From Bordetella holmesii ATCC 51541 (GTDB lineage Bacteria; Pseudomonadota; Gammaproteobacteria; Burkholderiales; Burkholderiaceae_B), in the NCBI GenBank assembly GCA_000612485.1, contig CP007494.1, positions 620,001 through 684,000 on the forward strand: a DNA stretch of 64,000 bases, written 5' to 3'. This document shows positions 17,683 to 29,111 of this stretch, one piece after another. The notes under the pieces are model-generated. The model did no database searches. It had not been told where the DNA came from and saw nothing but the letters and a program-made list of their open reading frames with translations. Numbering within the stretch: the stretch's first letter is position 1; every line of letters starts with the position of its first letter. Both the position numbers and the translations under genes were made by a program.

Positions 17683-18987
17683 TTAGCGCGACATGCGGTC
17701 GCGAGGCAGCGTATTGCTCGTTGCGCTGCCGCTACTGCCGGATGAGCTAGCGGGCGTGCTGGCGCGGGTGGGGGCCGACGGCACCGCGGGCTGAGCAGCC
17801 CCCGGGACACTCAGCGCATTACCCGGACAGCCTGCGTCCTGCGCGGCTTGCTGCATGATCTTGTCCAAGGGCAAATACAACATATTGTTGGACTTGCCGG
17901 CATCGACCATGACCTTGCTCGAGCGCGCGAAGATCTCTTGCATCGTCTCGAGATACATGCGATCGCGCATGATTTGCGGCGCCTTCTGATACTCCCCCAG
18001 GATGAAGGAAAAGCGCGCGGTATTACCTTGCGCATCGCCCACTACCTTGGCCCTGTAGCCCTCGGCCTGCTCGAGCATGCGCGAGGCCTGACCACTGGCC
18101 AATGGCACAACCTGGTTGGCATAAGCCTGACCCTCGTTGATCTGGCGTTCGCGGTCCTGACCGGCCTTGACGGCGTCATCGAAGGCGGCCTGAACCTGCT
18201 CGGGCGGCTGCACGTTCTGGATGGCCACCGTGCTGATCTGAATGCCGGCACTGTAACGATCAAGAATCTGCTGCATCAGCGCTTGCACTTCGCCGGCGAC
18301 CTCGGTGCGGCCTTCGTACAGCACGAAATCCATGGGCTTTCTGCCGACGATTTCGCGCATGGCGGTTTCGGCGGCCTGACGCACGGCTTCGTCCGGATCC
18401 CGCATCTTGAACAGATAGTCCGGTGCTCCGTCGGCGCGCAGACGATACTGCACCACAAACTGCATATCGACGATGTTCTCGTCGGTGGTGAGCATCAGCG
18501 CCTCTGGCAGCACCTTATTGCGTGAGCCGCCGCGAAAGCCCACCTCGAAGGTGCGCAACTGCGAGATATTGACGAGCTCCTGGCTCTGAATGGGATAAGG
18601 CAGGCGCCACTGAAAACCAGCAGGCGCAGTACTCTTGTACTTGCCGAACTGGGTCACGACGGCAACCTGGCCTTCCTGCACGATGAAAAAGCCGCTGGCC
18701 AACCAAAGCGCAACCAGCACCAGGGCGATGACCCCTAAGCCGATGCGAGCTCCCTTGGGAGATGGCCCGGAGAAACCACCGCCACGCGGCGGATTCGGAC
18801 GATTGCCGCCCCCGCCCTTGCGCCCGAACAATGAACCCAGGCGATTATTGAAATCGCGCCAGACCTCGTCCAGATCCGGCGGACCGTCTCCGTTGCCCTG
18901 CGGCCGCTTCGGCGGCTCGGAGCCATTGTTGTTTCCACGACCCCAACCGGGGTCATTCAGATTGAAGAGTTTGGTGATTCGAGGCAT
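17683..18987 (-). CDS. hflK: FtsH protease activity modulator HflK
   Basis: A 434-residue SPFH protein, partner of HflC. The N-terminus is Gly/Asn/Pro-rich (GGGGNRPNPPRGGG). A transmembrane helix follows near residue 80 (LGVIALVLVALWLASGFFIV), then the SPFH domain with EGQVAVVTQFGKY. The C-terminus is rich in Ala, Pro, Ser and Thr. The start MPRITKLFNLNDPGWG at 18987 is the family N-terminus; it overlaps the end of hflX by 35 bp, so the genes are translationally linked. Confidence 0.95.
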   Translation of the reverse strand: MPRITKLFNLNDPGWGRGNNNGSEPPKRPQGNGDGPPDLDEVWRDFNNRLGSLFGRKGGGGNRPNPPRGGGFSGPSPKGARIGLGVIALVLVALWLASGFFIVQEGQVAVVTQFGKYKSTAPAGFQWRLPYPIQSQELVNISQLRTFEVGFRGGSRNKVLPEALMLTTDENIVDMQFVVQYRLRADGAPDYLFKMRDPDEAVRQAAETAMREIVGRKPMDFVLYEGRTEVAGEVQALMQQILDRYSAGIQISTVAIQNVQPPEQVQAAFDDAVKAGQDRERQINEGQAYANQVVPLASGQASRMLEQAEGYRAKVVGDAQGNTARFSFILGEYQKAPQIMRDRMYLETMQEIFARSSKVMVDAGKSNNMLYLPLDKIMQQAAQDAGCPGNALSVPGAAQPAVPSAPTRASTPASSSGSSGSATSNTLPRDRMSR

Positions 18988-20059
18988 TGTTTCCCGCAAT
19001 CTGACTGATCTCTGCAATTGCCCCGCGCAACGCATCCAGACCAGCGCGCTCGGTCGCGCTTACAAATACTCGCGCAATCGTACCATGTGCATCTCGCTCG
19101 ACCCGAGGTTCGAGGCCGGCGCGATCAATCTTGTTGTATACCAGAATTGTCGGGACCTCTGCTGCACCAATCTCCGCAAGGACTTTGTTGACCTCGAAAA
19201 CCTGTTCGTCGCGCTGCGGGCTCGCAGCATCGACGACATGCAATAGCAGATCGGCATGCACGGTTTCTTCAAGAGTGGCCCGAAACGCCGCGATGAGATT
19301 GGGCGGCAGATCACGAATGAACCCCACCGTGTCCGAGAGCACTACCGAACCCGCCCCCTCGATCCAGATGCGCCGTGTGGTCGTATCGAGCGTGGCAAAA
19401 AGCTGATCGGCAGCATAGGCGCCGGCACGCGTCAGGGAGTTGAACAGCGTCGACTTGCCGGCGTTGGTATAGCCGACCAACGACACGGACAATGCACCAC
19501 CGCGGGCTCGGGCGCGTCGCTGGGTGACGCGCTGGCGTTCGACACGATCCAGGCGCTCGCGCAGCATTTTGACCTTGGCCCCGATCATGCGGCGATCCAT
19601 TTCCAGCTGGGACTCGCCCGGGCCACGCATACCTATGCCGCCGCGCTGCCTCTCCAGGTGACTCCACATCCGGGTCAAGCGGGTAGACAGATGCTGCAAC
19701 TGGGCCAGCTCGACCTGCAACTTGCCTTCGTGGCTCTTGGCTCTGAGCGCAAAGATATCGAGAATGAGCGCGACCCGATCGACCACGCGCAGATTGAACT
19801 CGCGTTCGAGGTTGCGCTGCTGCGCAGGGGAAAGCGGTTGATCGAAAAGAACGATGTCGGCCAGAGCGGCCCCCGCCAGCGCCACGCCCTCCTCCACCTT
19901 GCCGGAACCGATGAAGTATTTGGCGTCAGGCCTGTCGCGACGCGCATTCAGCGTCCCGACGATCTCGGCGCCGGCGCCTTCGGCCAGCATGAGAAACTCA
20001 TCGGCGTGCGCCTGATGATCAGGATCTCCGAGGTCAACACTGATGATCAATGCGCGCAT
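18953..20059 (-). CDS. hflX: Ribosome-associated GTPase HflX
   Basis: A 368-residue GTPase that binds the 50S subunit and rescues stalled or heat-damaged ribosomes. An N-terminal HflX domain with YFIGSGKVEE and the GIGMRGPGESQLEMDRR linker precedes the G domain: G1 GYTNAGKS at residues 196-203, G3 DTVGF, and G4 NKID. Located in the classical hfq-hflX-hflK-hflC order. Confidence 0.95.
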   Translation of the reverse strand: MRALIISVDLGDPDHQAHADEFLMLAEGAGAEIVGTLNARRDRPDAKYFIGSGKVEEGVALAGAALADIVLFDQPLSPAQQRNLEREFNLRVVDRVALILDIFALRAKSHEGKLQVELAQLQHLSTRLTRMWSHLERQRGGIGMRGPGESQLEMDRRMIGAKVKMLRERLDRVERQRVTQRRARARGGALSVSLVGYTNAGKSTLFNSLTRAGAYAADQLFATLDTTTRRIWIEGAGSVVLSDTVGFIRDLPPNLIAAFRATLEETVHADLLLHVVDAASPQRDEQVFEVNKVLAEIGAAEVPTILVYNKIDRAGLEPRVERDAHGTIARVFVSATERAGLDALRGAIAEISQIAGNNASNHQTLQSE

Positions 20060-20090
20060 GGATGCTCCATTTTGGAACCACAGCGAAAAT

Positions 20091-20119
20091 GCCCGCCTGC
20101 ACGTGACGTGCGGCGGGCA
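20091..20119 (-). terminator. Intrinsic terminator/attenuator between hfq and hflX
   Basis: GCCCGCC pairs with GGCGGGC, enclosing GCACGT/ACGTGC, and is followed in the hfq reading direction by ATTTTCG. It lies in the 87-bp gap between hfq and hflX, so part of the transcription probably ends here and hfq would be expressed more than hflXKC. Confidence 0.6.
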
Positions 20120-20146
20120 GCAAGAGGTAAAGCTGGAGCGAGACGT

Positions 20147-20383
20147 TTATTCAGCGGGAACTTCCACCTGAAAGTTGACGGCACGGGCCGGCACAACCGT
20201 GGAGATGGCATGCTTGTATACCATCTGCGTGACAGTGTTGCGCAAGAGCACAACGTATTGATCAAAAGATTCGATCTGCCCCTGAAGCTTGATGCCGTTT
20301 ACCAGATAGATCGACACCGGCACGTGTTCCTTGCGCAGTGTGTTCAAAAACGGATCTTGCAAAGTTTGCCCTTTATTGCTCAT
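20147..20383 (-). CDS. hfq: RNA chaperone Hfq
   Basis: A 78-residue Sm-like hexameric protein that helps small RNAs pair with mRNAs. Sm1 contains [28 protein letters not shown], and Sm2 contains the lateral and proximal-site residues of [10 protein letters not shown]. The C-terminal tail after the Sm core is very short (ending QVEVPAE), as in other betaproteobacterial Hfq. The 183-bp gap to hisC should carry its promoter. Confidence 0.97.
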   Translation of the reverse strand: MSNKGQTLQDPFLNTLRKEHVPVSIYLVNGIKLQGQIESFDQYVVLLRNTVTQMVYKHAISTVVPARAVNFQVEVPAE

Positions 20384-20566
20384 TGGCCAGGCTCCATTTG
20401 TTTGTTTTGAGTGGTGGCAAACGCCGAAATGTGTACTCTACAGGGTTTTCCCGGCCCGTGCCACTTGGCCAAAAATGGAATTGCCACGAGAGATTTCAAC
20501 TCCCCGGACCGATGGAAATCTTTAAAAAACAAAGATCACCACGGGCGGCGCGATTCCGGGGCAGTG

Positions 20567-21640
20567 TCAATTCAATAGGGTCTTCAACGCTGCGATCAAA
20601 CTGGAGCAGTCAGCGTCCGTCCCCACCGTAATACGTAGAAACTGGTCTATGCGCGGCCGTTTGAAGTGCCGCACGATGATGTTGCGCTCGCGCAGTTGCG
20701 CGGCCAGTTGGCCCCCATCGTGCGCGGGATGCCGCGCAAACACGAAATTGGCTGCGGACGGCAGCACGTCAAAACCCAACTCTTCCAACCCGGCAACCAG
20801 ACGCTGCCGGCTGGCCATCACCGCCTGGCGAGTGCGCTCGAAGTAAGCCTTGTCATCCATGGCGGCGGTCGCGCCCACGGCAGCAATTCGGTCTATCGGG
20901 TAGGAATTAAAGCTGTCCTTGACGCGTTTGAGGCCATCGATGAGTGCCGGATGACCGATAGCGAAACCCACCCGCAAGCCGGCCAGGGAGCGCGATTTGG
21001 ACAGCGTCTGCACGACCAGCAGATTGGGGTGCCGGCCCACCAGCGCGACAGCAGAGTCGGCACCGAAATCGACATAGGCCTCATCGATCAACACTACGCA
21101 CTGCGGATTGCCCGTAACCAGCCTCTCAATGTCGGTCAAAGACAACGCGCGGCCGGTAGGCGCATTGGGATTGGGCAGGATTACTCCGCCTGCCTGGCAG
21201 CCCGCGCGCGGCAAGTAGTCGTCAACCACCACACCATATGACTCATCCAGCGGGATCGTCTGATGCTCGATCTGGTAGAGCCCGCAATAAACGGGGTAGA
21301 AGCTGTAGCTTATGTCCGGAAACAGCAGCGGACGGCCATCATGCTTGAAGAAAGCCTGGAAGGCGTGAGCCAGAATTTCGTCGGATCCGTTTCCCACAAA
21401 TACCTGATCCGGCTCCACGGCCAGTGCCCGGGCTACGGCCTGACACAACCCTTCGGACGTAGGGTACGGATAGAGTCGAAGCGCATCGCTAGCGGCAGCC
21501 CGGATGGCTTGCAGCACTTTCGGTGAGGGAGGATAGGGATTTTCGTTGGTGTTGAGCTTGACCAGGTTCTGCAACTTGGGCTGCTCGCCGGGTACGTAGG
21601 GGCTCAGCGTGGCGACCACGGGACTCCAGTACTGGCTCAT
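20567..21640 (-). CDS. hisC: Histidinol-phosphate aminotransferase
   Basis: A PLP enzyme of the fold-type I aminotransferase family, 357 residues, converting imidazole acetol phosphate to histidinol phosphate in histidine biosynthesis. Motifs are [14 protein letters not shown] at the N-terminus, [16 protein letters not shown] and the lysine motif [12 protein letters not shown]. The start overlaps the der stop by 4 bp (ATGA), so it belongs to the leftward hisS-yfgM-bamB-der-hisC operon. Confidence 0.93.
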   Translation of the reverse strand: MSQYWSPVVATLSPYVPGEQPKLQNLVKLNTNENPYPPSPKVLQAIRAAASDALRLYPYPTSEGLCQAVARALAVEPDQVFVGNGSDEILAHAFQAFFKHDGRPLLFPDISYSFYPVYCGLYQIEHQTIPLDESYGVVVDDYLPRAGCQAGGVILPNPNAPTGRALSLTDIERLVTGNPQCVVLIDEAYVDFGADSAVALVGRHPNLLVVQTLSKSRSLAGLRVGFAIGHPALIDGLKRVKDSFNSYPIDRIAAVGATAAMDDKAYFERTRQAVMASRQRLVAGLEELGFDVLPSAANFVFARHPAHDGGQLAAQLRERNIIVRHFKRPRIDQFLRITVGTDADCSSLIAALKTLLN

Positions 21641-22992
21641 TCCTTATCCTGGGCATAAGGGTTGCGCGAAGCCTTGAACTCAATGCGCAATGGCGTGCCG
21701 GCCAAATCGAAGGCGTTACGGAAACGCGTCTCCAGATAGCGGCGATAAGAATCGGGAATGGCATCCAGCGCGCTGCCGTGCACGACGATAAGCGGCGGGT
21801 TTTGGCCACCCTGGTGCGCGTAGCGCATCTTGGGGCGGAAAATTCCCTTGCGCGGCGGCTGCTGCTGCTCGACCGCCGCCTGCAGCTCGCGCGTAAGCTT
21901 GGGCGTGGACAGCTTGGCAAAGGCCGCGGCGTGCGCCGCATTGACCGACTTGAGCAAAGGACGAATGCCCTGGCCCTTGAGCGCGGAAATCGTGTGCATG
22001 CGCGCAAACGACAGAAAGCGCAGCTTGCGCTGGAACTCGCGTTCGATGCGTTCGCGCTGCTCGTCGTCCAGGCCATCCCATTTATTGATGGCCACGACGA
22101 CCGCGCGCCCGGTCTCCAGCACGAAGCCGGCGATGTGGGCATCCTGCTCGGAAATCTCGGATTGGGCGTCCAGCATCAACAGCACCACATTGCTAGCCTC
22201 GATGGCTTGCAGTGTCTTGATGACCGAAAACTTCTCGACCGCCTCGAACACCTTGCCGCGCTTGCGCAAGCCGGCGGTATCGATGAGGGTGTACTTGCGC
22301 CCATCGCGCTCGAAATCGATCTCGATGGCATCCCTGGTGGTACCCGGCAGGTCAAAGGCAATGACCCGCTCTTCGCCCATCAAGGTATTGATCAATGTGG
22401 ATTTGCCCACATTGGGACGACCGACGATGGCCAGCTTGATACGGTGTTCGACTCCGTCCTGCTCGCTCGGTTCGACCTCTTCCTCGGGTGCAGCCAAGTC
22501 TTGCAGCGCAACCTCGATCAAGTCGCCGATGCCGTCGCCATGCGCAGCCGAGATGGGATGTGGCTCGCCCAGGCCCAGCTCGTAGAACTCGGAGATGGCC
22601 TTGCCTTCATTCATGCCCTCGGCCTTGTTGACCGCCAACAGCACACGCTGCTGACCGGACTTACGCAGCAAACGGGCGATTTCATGATCATGGGCATTAA
22701 GACCGGCACGGGCGTCGACCAGAAAGACCACGACGTCGGCTTCGGCAATCGCCTGACGGGTCTGACGTGCCATTTCGGCCAGAATCCCATCCTTGGCAAC
22801 CGGTTCGAAACCGCCCGTATCGATCACGATGAACGGAATGTCGCCCACCCTGCCCTCACCATAATGCCGATCGCGGGTGAGGCCGGAATAGTCGGCCACT
22901 AACGCCGCGCGGGAGCGCGTCAGGCGATTAAAGAGGGTGGACTTGCCCACATTGGGTCGGCCCACCAGGGCAACAACAGGCTTGAAGGACAC
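21637..22992 (-). CDS. der: Ribosome biogenesis GTPase Der (EngA)
   Basis: An essential 451-residue GTPase with two G domains in tandem and a C-terminal KH-like domain, needed for 50S assembly. Both P-loops read GRPNVGKST (about residues 11-19 and 190-198). Switch motifs DTGGF and DTAGL and both NKxE/D motifs (NKAEG, NKWDG) are present. Full length. Confidence 0.97.
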   Translation of the reverse strand: MSFKPVVALVGRPNVGKSTLFNRLTRSRAALVADYSGLTRDRHYGEGRVGDIPFIVIDTGGFEPVAKDGILAEMARQTRQAIAEADVVVFLVDARAGLNAHDHEIARLLRKSGQQRVLLAVNKAEGMNEGKAISEFYELGLGEPHPISAAHGDGIGDLIEVALQDLAAPEEEVEPSEQDGVEHRIKLAIVGRPNVGKSTLINTLMGEERVIAFDLPGTTRDAIEIDFERDGRKYTLIDTAGLRKRGKVFEAVEKFSVIKTLQAIEASNVVLLMLDAQSEISEQDAHIAGFVLETGRAVVVAINKWDGLDDEQRERIEREFQRKLRFLSFARMHTISALKGQGIRPLLKSVNAAHAAAFAKLSTPKLTRELQAAVEQQQPPRKGIFRPKMRYAHQGGQNPPLIVVHGSALDAIPDSYRRYLETRFRNAFDLAGTPLRIEFKASRNPYAQDKE

Positions 22993-23016
22993 GGTGTAAG
23001 GCTTGCTCTAAGAGGT

Positions 23017-24183
23017 TCAGTTAGTGCCGATGAGGACCAGATTGCCGTTGCCGGTCTGGACCAGGACACCCTGGGGCGTCGATTGCGGCGGCGATAGGAC
23101 GGCTCCGCCACCCACGGACAAACGGGCAAGCAGATGGCCGTCGCTGCGCGACAGGAAGTGCACGTAACCTTCATTGTCACCCACGGCCATGCCTTCACCG
23201 AGGAAGGCCGGCGCAGTCAGTCCGCGATTCTTCAGGGCGGACTGTTTCCAGGCATTGTTGCCGTTGGTCAGATCGAAAGCGTGCACGACGCTGTACTGAT
23301 CGGACGCAAAGGCAAAGCGCTGGTCGATGCTCATGCCAGTGGAGCTGGAGAAATCCTTGGCCCATACCGGCCGGCCGCCTTGCGTCACATCAAAGCAGAC
23401 GATACGCCCCTGATAGGCAACGGCGCACAGCAACGGGCCCGCGATACGGGGCGAGCCAACCACATCGGTCAGGCGCTCCAGGTCGCTGGCACCCTTGGGT
23501 GTAGCAACGGTGCCTTCCCATTGGACATTGCCCGACGCGGCATTGATGGCCAAAAGTTTGCCGCCCGGCAAACCGGTGATGACCATGCCTTCGGCCATTA
23601 TCATCTCGGAGACGCTACGCAAGGCGAGCGCCGGACCGGGTCGTTGCAGGCTCCAGAGGCGTTCGCCGCTATTGGCATCAAACGCCTGGATACGGTAGTC
23701 GCCGCTACGCACGACAACGACGCCATACCCGACCACCGGAGGAATCGCCACATCGCTGGTTGCCTGAGCGCGCCACTTGACCTTGCCCGTCTCATCAAAG
23801 GCGATGATCATGCCGCCCGGGGAGGCAACGGCGGTCGTGGTGCCATCACTGCCGGCGCCGGCCGACAACGAAGATCCGGCGGCGGCCTTCCAGAGGATGC
23901 GGCCGCTAAGCAGATCCAGTTTGGCTACGGAACCATCGGGCGATGCGGCGTACGCCGCATCGCCCAGAACCGTTGGCGCAAAGCCCAGGCCCGAACCGCT
24001 GCCGATCGACTGCGACCAGACGGTGCGCACCGACATGCCGGCGACGTACTCCGTCAGCGGGGCAGGATCATAGCGGGTGTCCGAGCTGGAAAAAAGTGAG
24101 CACCCGGAAAGGGCCAACAGTCCGCAGACCACCACTGCACCGCGTCGGGCGCGGCCGGAAAGGGAAATGCGCATCGCGTTCAA
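23017..24183 (-). CDS. bamB: Outer-membrane assembly lipoprotein BamB
   Basis: A 388-residue beta-propeller lipoprotein of the BAM complex, which inserts outer-membrane beta-barrels. A lipobox LSGC with Cys28 ends the signal peptide. Repeated PQQ-like blades follow, such as GRILWKAAAGSS and RLWSLQRPGPA. The start overlaps the yfgM stop by 4 bp, and der follows after 24 bp. Confidence 0.94.
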   Translation of the reverse strand: MNAMRISLSGRARRGAVVVCGLLALSGCSLFSSSDTRYDPAPLTEYVAGMSVRTVWSQSIGSGSGLGFAPTVLGDAAYAASPDGSVAKLDLLSGRILWKAAAGSSLSAGAGSDGTTTAVASPGGMIIAFDETGKVKWRAQATSDVAIPPVVGYGVVVVRSGDYRIQAFDANSGERLWSLQRPGPALALRSVSEMIMAEGMVITGLPGGKLLAINAASGNVQWEGTVATPKGASDLERLTDVVGSPRIAGPLLCAVAYQGRIVCFDVTQGGRPVWAKDFSSSTGMSIDQRFAFASDQYSVVHAFDLTNGNNAWKQSALKNRGLTAPAFLGEGMAVGDNEGYVHFLSRSDGHLLARLSVGGGAVLSPPQSTPQGVLVQTGNGNLVLIGTN

Positions 24184-24818
24184 GCTCCGGTCAAAGCATC
24201 GAGTTTCAGTTGCACGACCTGGGTCAACGGGTTGTTGGTACCCAGGCCGTCAATAGCCTGTTGCCAAGCAGCGCGAGCCTGCTCGCGCTTGCCTTGCGCT
24301 GCAAGAATATCGCCACGGCGGTCTGCGAACAACGCCGCGAAGGCCGCCGGAGGATTGTTCAACTGCCCCAGCGCCGCGTCGTACTGCTTCTGCTCCAGCA
24401 GCAGGCCAGCCAGACGCAGACGCGCCACCGGCTGCAAAGCGGGCTGCTTGTCCTGGGCGGCCAGCCATTCCAGCTGCTGACGCGCGCCATCGACATCCTT
24501 TTGCTCGGCCAGCGCATTGGCCGCGATCAGCACCCCACGCCCAGCATATCCGGTGTGAGGGTAATCGGTACGCAGCGTGTTGACCGCAGCCTTGATGCGC
24601 GCCGCAGAATCGGTACCGCCCAGCCGGGCAGCATCCTCGAGCGCCTCAAAATAGCCCATGGCCTGATTGGCACGATAGGTCTGATAGGCCTTCCAGCCGC
24701 TCCAGCCGCCCCAGACCACCACGACAACGGTCGCCACCGACAGCAGCAGCGTGCCGTAGCGCGACCACCATGCCTTGAGAGCGTCCAGTTTTTCCTGTTC
24801 TTCGAGATCGTATGCCAT
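24180..24818 (-). CDS. YfgM-like tetratricopeptide membrane protein
   Basis: A 212-residue protein with a cytosolic N-terminus (EEQEKLDALKAWW), one transmembrane helix (about residues 23-42) and a periplasmic TPR-like domain. It matches YfgM, which in E. coli associates with SecYEG and the chaperone PpiD and sits next to bamB as here. It is translationally coupled to bamB and four bases downstream of hisS. Confidence 0.9.
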   Translation of the reverse strand: MAYDLEEQEKLDALKAWWSRYGTLLLSVATVVVVVWGGWSGWKAYQTYRANQAMGYFEALEDAARLGGTDSAARIKAAVNTLRTDYPHTGYAGRGVLIAANALAEQKDVDGARQQLEWLAAQDKQPALQPVARLRLAGLLLEQKQYDAALGQLNNPPAAFAALFADRRGDILAAQGKREQARAAWQQAIDGLGTNNPLTQVVQLKLDALTGA

Positions 24819-24821
24819 GCG

Positions 24822-26117
24822 TTAACCCTTGGATTCCAACACGCCAGCCAGCATCGCCAGCGAGACTTTTTCCTGAGCGCCTTCACCACCGGCATCGGCG
24901 CGCAAATATTTGACACTTGCGGTCTGGGTGGCCACTTCGTCGTCGCCAAGAATAACCGCAACGCGGGCACCGCTGGCATCAGCACGTTTGAACTGGGACT
25001 TGAAACTGCCCGTTCCGGCATGCACGACGACCGACAGCCCTGCATCGCGCAAGTCTTCGCCCACCTTCGCGGCCAGACGCTGAGCTTGCTCGCCCTGATG
25101 CACGATGTAGACCTCGCATTCGGCGCGCACCTGCACACCTGCGCTTTGCTCCCACAAATCCAGCAGACGCTCCATGCCGATGGCGAACCCGACGGCAGCC
25201 GCCGCCTTGCCACCCAACAACTCGATCAACCCGTCGTAGCGTCCGCCGCCGCACACCGTGCCCTGGGCACCGAGACGGTCGGTCACCCACTCGAACACCG
25301 TGAGATTGTAGTAATCCAGACCGCGCACCAGACGCGGATTCAGGCGAAAGGCGATGCCGGCTTCGTCCAGACGCTGGCAGACGCCGTCAAAATGCGCGCG
25401 CGACTCCTCACCCAGGAAATCGAACAGTCGCGGCGCGCCATTAGCCATATCCTGCAGCGCCGGATTCTTGGTGTCCAGCACTCGCAGCGGATTGGTGTAG
25501 AGGCGCCGCTTGCCATCCTCATCCAGGATGTCGGCGTGCTTTTCCAGGTATTCGATCAACGCGGCGCGATGGGCGGCGCGTTCGGCGGGCTGGCCCAGTG
25601 AATTGAGTTCAAGGCGGATGTCCGTCAGGCCCAGTTTTTTCCACAAGCGCGCCAACATGACGATAAGTTCGGCGTCGATATCCGGGCCGGCGAAACCCAG
25701 CGCCTCGACATCGATCTGATGAAACTGGCGATAACGGCCACGCTGAGGACGCTCATGGCGAAAGACCGGACCGATCGAGTAGACGCGCTGCGGGCGATCA
25801 TAGAGCAAGTTGTGCTCGATGGCGGCGCGCACCACGCCAGCCGTCATCTCCGGACGCATCGTCAACGACTCGCCATTGAGCGCATCGGTGAAGGTGTACA
25901 TCTCTTTTTCGACGATGTCCGTCACTTCGCCGATACCACGCGTAAACAACCGGGTCTGCTCGAGAATGGGTGTTCGCACGTTGCGGTAGCCGTAGCCCTG
26001 CAACCAATCGCGCACGATCTCCTCGAAACGCTCCCATTGGGCGCTCGTGTCAGGCAATACATCATTCATCCCGCGAATCGCGGAGACTTTCTGAAAAGCT
26101 TGCGTCATTTCTGTCAT
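24822..26117 (-). CDS. hisS: Histidine--tRNA ligase
   Basis: A class II aminoacyl-tRNA synthetase, 431 residues, charging tRNA-His. Motif 1 includes [13 protein letters not shown], motif 2 [16 protein letters not shown], the histidine-specific blocks are [15 protein letters not shown] and GGGRYDGL, and motif 3 is [11 protein letters not shown]. The C-terminal anticodon-binding domain is complete. Head of the hisS-yfgM-bamB-der-hisC run; ispG lies 32 bp upstream. Confidence 0.97.
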   Translation of the reverse strand: MTEMTQAFQKVSAIRGMNDVLPDTSAQWERFEEIVRDWLQGYGYRNVRTPILEQTRLFTRGIGEVTDIVEKEMYTFTDALNGESLTMRPEMTAGVVRAAIEHNLLYDRPQRVYSIGPVFRHERPQRGRYRQFHQIDVEALGFAGPDIDAELIVMLARLWKKLGLTDIRLELNSLGQPAERAAHRAALIEYLEKHADILDEDGKRRLYTNPLRVLDTKNPALQDMANGAPRLFDFLGEESRAHFDGVCQRLDEAGIAFRLNPRLVRGLDYYNLTVFEWVTDRLGAQGTVCGGGRYDGLIELLGGKAAAAVGFAIGMERLLDLWEQSAGVQVRAECEVYIVHQGEQAQRLAAKVGEDLRDAGLSVVVHAGTGSFKSQFKRADASGARVAVILGDDEVATQTASVKYLRADAGGEGAQEKVSLAMLAGVLESKG

Positions 26118-26149
26118 GCCGGCGGCGAACCACCCGCCTGTCCTTGTAC

Positions 26150-27436
26150 TTAATGGGAAACAGCGGCGCCATAACGGCGCGCGACGTAGTCTTCGACAAT
26201 GGCCTGGAACTCTTCGGCGATATGGTCGCCCTTGAGCGTAACCGTGCGCTCACCGTCGATGAAAACGGGCGCCGCGGGCACTTCACCGGTGCCGGGCAAG
26301 CTGATGCCGATATCGGCATGACGGCTTTCTCCGGGACCGTTGACCACACAGCCCATGACAGCGACGTTCATGCTTTCCACACCGGGATAGCGGCTACGCC
26401 AGATTGGCATCTGGCGGCGCAAGAAAGTCTGGATGCTGTCGGCCAACTCTTGGAAGAACGTGCTGCTGGTGCGGCCACAACCGGGGCAGGCCACGACCAT
26501 GGGCGTGAACGCACGCAAGCCCATGGTCTGCAGGATTTCCTGCGCCACGATGGATTCACGCCCCCGATCTCCGCCCGGCTCAGGGGTGAGCGATATGCGA
26601 ATGGTATCTCCGATACCTTCCTGCAACAGCACGGCCAGGGCGGCAGTGGAGGCCACGATGCCCTTGCTGCCCATGCCCGCCTCAGTCAAGCCCAGATGCA
26701 GCGGATAGTCACATCGCGAGGACAGATCACGGTAGACCGCGATGAGGTCCTGCACGTGACTGACCTTGCACGACAGAATAATGGCGTCGCCGCGCAGACC
26801 CAGCTCCTGGGCGCGTTGCGCATTGGTGATAGCTGAAATCACCAACGCATCGCGCATCACCGCCTGCGCCTCCCAAGGACGGGCGCGCCGGCTGTTCTCG
26901 TCCATCTTGCGGGCCATGAGTTCGTGGTCCAGGCTACCCCAGTTCACGCCGATGCGTACCGGCTTGTCGTGACGGCAGGCCACGTCAATCATTTGCGCGA
27001 AGTTATCGTCGCGCCGCTTGCCCCCGCCCATGTTGCCGGGGTTGATGCGGTACTTGGACAAAGCCTGAGCGCAGTCGGGAAACTGCGTCAACAACTTGTG
27101 CCCGTTATAGTGAAAATCGCCCACCAGCGGCACCGACACATTCATGCGGTCGAGCTGCTCGCGGATGGCGATGACTTCGCGTGCCGCTTCGGGTGTATTG
27201 ACCGTGATGCGCACGATCTCGGAGCCGGCTTGCACCAGCTCCTTGACCTGGATCGCGGTGGCAATGGGGTCGGCGGTATCGGTATTCGTCATGGATTGCA
27301 CGACGACCGGATTGCCGCCACCGACGGTGACGACCCGTTCACCCCATTTGACTTGGACCGCACGCGTGGCGCGACGCGGCAAAGAACCCGCGGCCGGTGG
27401 CGGCGTGTCCTCGCAGGGATTGGGCAAATCTTGCAT
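26150..27436 (-). CDS. ispG: 4-hydroxy-3-methylbut-2-en-1-yl diphosphate synthase
   Basis: An Fe-S enzyme of the MEP isoprenoid pathway (GcpE), 428 residues. The [4Fe-4S] ligands are visible in [13 protein letters not shown] and CVVNGPGES. The TIM-barrel part opens with [17 protein letters not shown]. Essential and in its usual position between rodZ and hisS. Confidence 0.96.
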   Translation of the reverse strand: MQDLPNPCEDTPPPAAGSLPRRATRAVQVKWGERVVTVGGGNPVVVQSMTNTDTADPIATAIQVKELVQAGSEIVRITVNTPEAAREVIAIREQLDRMNVSVPLVGDFHYNGHKLLTQFPDCAQALSKYRINPGNMGGGKRRDDNFAQMIDVACRHDKPVRIGVNWGSLDHELMARKMDENSRRARPWEAQAVMRDALVISAITNAQRAQELGLRGDAIILSCKVSHVQDLIAVYRDLSSRCDYPLHLGLTEAGMGSKGIVASTAALAVLLQEGIGDTIRISLTPEPGGDRGRESIVAQEILQTMGLRAFTPMVVACPGCGRTSSTFFQELADSIQTFLRRQMPIWRSRYPGVESMNVAVMGCVVNGPGESRHADIGISLPGTGEVPAAPVFIDGERTVTLKGDHIAEEFQAIVEDYVARRYGAAVSH

Positions 27437-27448
27437 GTTGGTCCGGAG

Positions 27449-27937
27449 TTACTGGCTCAACTTGGAAAACCACTGGGATGGCAGCCAGTGCTGCGGCAGC
27501 CAGCCTTGCCAGAATGCGTAAGCAACCCCCACGGCCAGCAAAGCGATGATGACGACTATCCAGCCCCATGAGCTGGCGGTCCGTTCTTCATCCACCGCCA
27601 GGCCATTGCCATGCAGGGAGCGGCTGGCACCTAGTCTGGCGGGAGCCGTGGCACGCACCTGACCGTCGAGCGAACCGACGATGGCCGTCGGGTCGGCACC
27701 CAGCAGACGGGCATAATTACGAATCAGACCACGCAAGGACACGCCCGTAGGCAGCTCATCCCAACGTTCGGCCTCAAGGGCCTCGAGCTGACGCGTGGAG
27801 AACTTGATCCGACTGGAAACCTCTTCGAGCGACCAGCCCTTGGCTTGCCTCAGACTTTGCAGGGCCGCCCCGACGCTGCCGCCTTGCGCGGGCGTTGCCG
27901 CTGAGGGTTGAACAGCCGAAGCGAGATCCTGCGTCAT
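27449..27937 (-). CDS. rodZ: RodZ-like helix-turn-helix membrane protein, short form
   Basis: A 162-residue protein with a cytoplasmic XRE-type helix-turn-helix (about residues 22-80, [22 protein letters not shown]) and one transmembrane helix near residues 125-145. The periplasmic domain usual in RodZ (DUF4115) is missing; only about 17 residues follow the helix. RodZ links MreB to the cell-wall elongation machinery. The stop overlaps nothing downstream; the start overlaps the rlmN stop by 4 bp. Position between rlmN and ispG is the usual one. Confidence 0.85.
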   Translation of the reverse strand: MTQDLASAVQPSAATPAQGGSVGAALQSLRQAKGWSLEEVSSRIKFSTRQLEALEAERWDELPTGVSLRGLIRNYARLLGADPTAIVGSLDGQVRATAPARLGASRSLHGNGLAVDEERTASSWGWIVVIIALLAVGVAYAFWQGWLPQHWLPSQWFSKLSQ

Positions 27938-29082
27938 GCATGCACCTGTCTGATGGGAATGGAACGGGCGGCGGCGTTACGTTCAGTGATGCGGGTGCGA
28001 TCTTTGACTTCACCGGCCAATTGACCACAGGCGGCGTCGATGTCGTCTCCCCGCGTCTTGCGCACGGTGGTGATGATGCCCGCGTCCATCAGGCGCTGGG
28101 CGAAAACCCTTACTCTCGGCGCCGGCGAACGTTTCAGACCGGAAGCGGGAAAGGGATTAAAGGGAATGAGATTCAGCTTGCAGCGCACCTGGCGGGCCAA
28201 CTGGATCAGCTCCCGCGCATGCTGGTCGGTATCGTTGATGCCGTCCAACATGCAGTATTCGAAAGTGATGAAATCGCGCGGTGCATGGGCAAGATAACGC
28301 TCGCAGGCGGCCAGCAGCTCTTTCAGCGGGTACTTCTTGTTCAGCGGCACCAGGTCGTCGCGCAGCGCATCATTCGGCGCATGCAGCGAGACGGCCAACG
28401 CCACGGGGCAGTCCTGCGACAGGCGGTCCATCATGGGCACGACGCCCGAGGTGGAGACGGTGACCCGGCGGCGCGACAGGCCGTAGCCATTGTCGTCGAG
28501 CATCATGCGCAGCGCCGGCAGAACCTGATCATAATTGAGCAGGGGCTCACCCATGCCCATCATGACCACGTTACTGATGACGCGCGTATCTTCGCCACTG
28601 GCCTGTGCCAGCCGCGCGCTGCCGACGTCGGCCTCGAGCACACGCTTGGCCCACCAGAGCTGCCCGATGATCTCGCTGGTTTTGAGATTACGGTTAAAGC
28701 CCTGGTGTCCAGTCGAACAGAAACGACAATTGACCACACAACCTGCCTGGCTGGAAATGCACAGCGTGCCGCGATCATCCTCGGGGATGAACACGGTCTC
28801 GATGGCATTGCCCTGCCCGACGTCGAACAGCCACTTGCGCGTACCGTCGGCCGAGCGCTGCTCGATGTTTACCGGCAGCGCCTCGATGACGCATCGCTCT
28901 GTCAATTGCGCGCGAAAATCGCGCGCAAGGTCGCTCATGGCGTCGAACGAATCCACGCCGCGCTGGTGTATCCAGCGCTGCAACTGCCGGGCGCGAAAAG
29001 GCTTGCCACCCCACTGGCCAACCAGGTCGGCCAGTGCCTTGGCATCCATGCCCAGCAGATTGATTGATTCGGCGTTGTCCAT
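27934..29082 (-). CDS. rlmN: 23S rRNA/tRNA adenine-C2 methyltransferase RlmN
   Basis: A radical-SAM enzyme, 382 residues, that methylates A2503 of 23S rRNA and A37 of some tRNAs. The CX3CX2C cluster motif is CVVNCRFC, preceded by [17 protein letters not shown] and the C-terminal ACGQLAG with the catalytic cysteine are present. It follows ndk by 29 bp in the same direction. Confidence 0.96.
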   Translation of the reverse strand: MDNAESINLLGMDAKALADLVGQWGGKPFRARQLQRWIHQRGVDSFDAMSDLARDFRAQLTERCVIEALPVNIEQRSADGTRKWLFDVGQGNAIETVFIPEDDRGTLCISSQAGCVVNCRFCSTGHQGFNRNLKTSEIIGQLWWAKRVLEADVGSARLAQASGEDTRVISNVVMMGMGEPLLNYDQVLPALRMMLDDNGYGLSRRRVTVSTSGVVPMMDRLSQDCPVALAVSLHAPNDALRDDLVPLNKKYPLKELLAACERYLAHAPRDFITFEYCMLDGINDTDQHARELIQLARQVRCKLNLIPFNPFPASGLKRSPAPRVRVFAQRLMDAGIITTVRKTRGDDIDAACGQLAGEVKDRTRITERNAAARSIPIRQVHA

Positions 29083-29111
29083 GACTTACAGAGTAAAGCA
29101 GCTATCGAATA

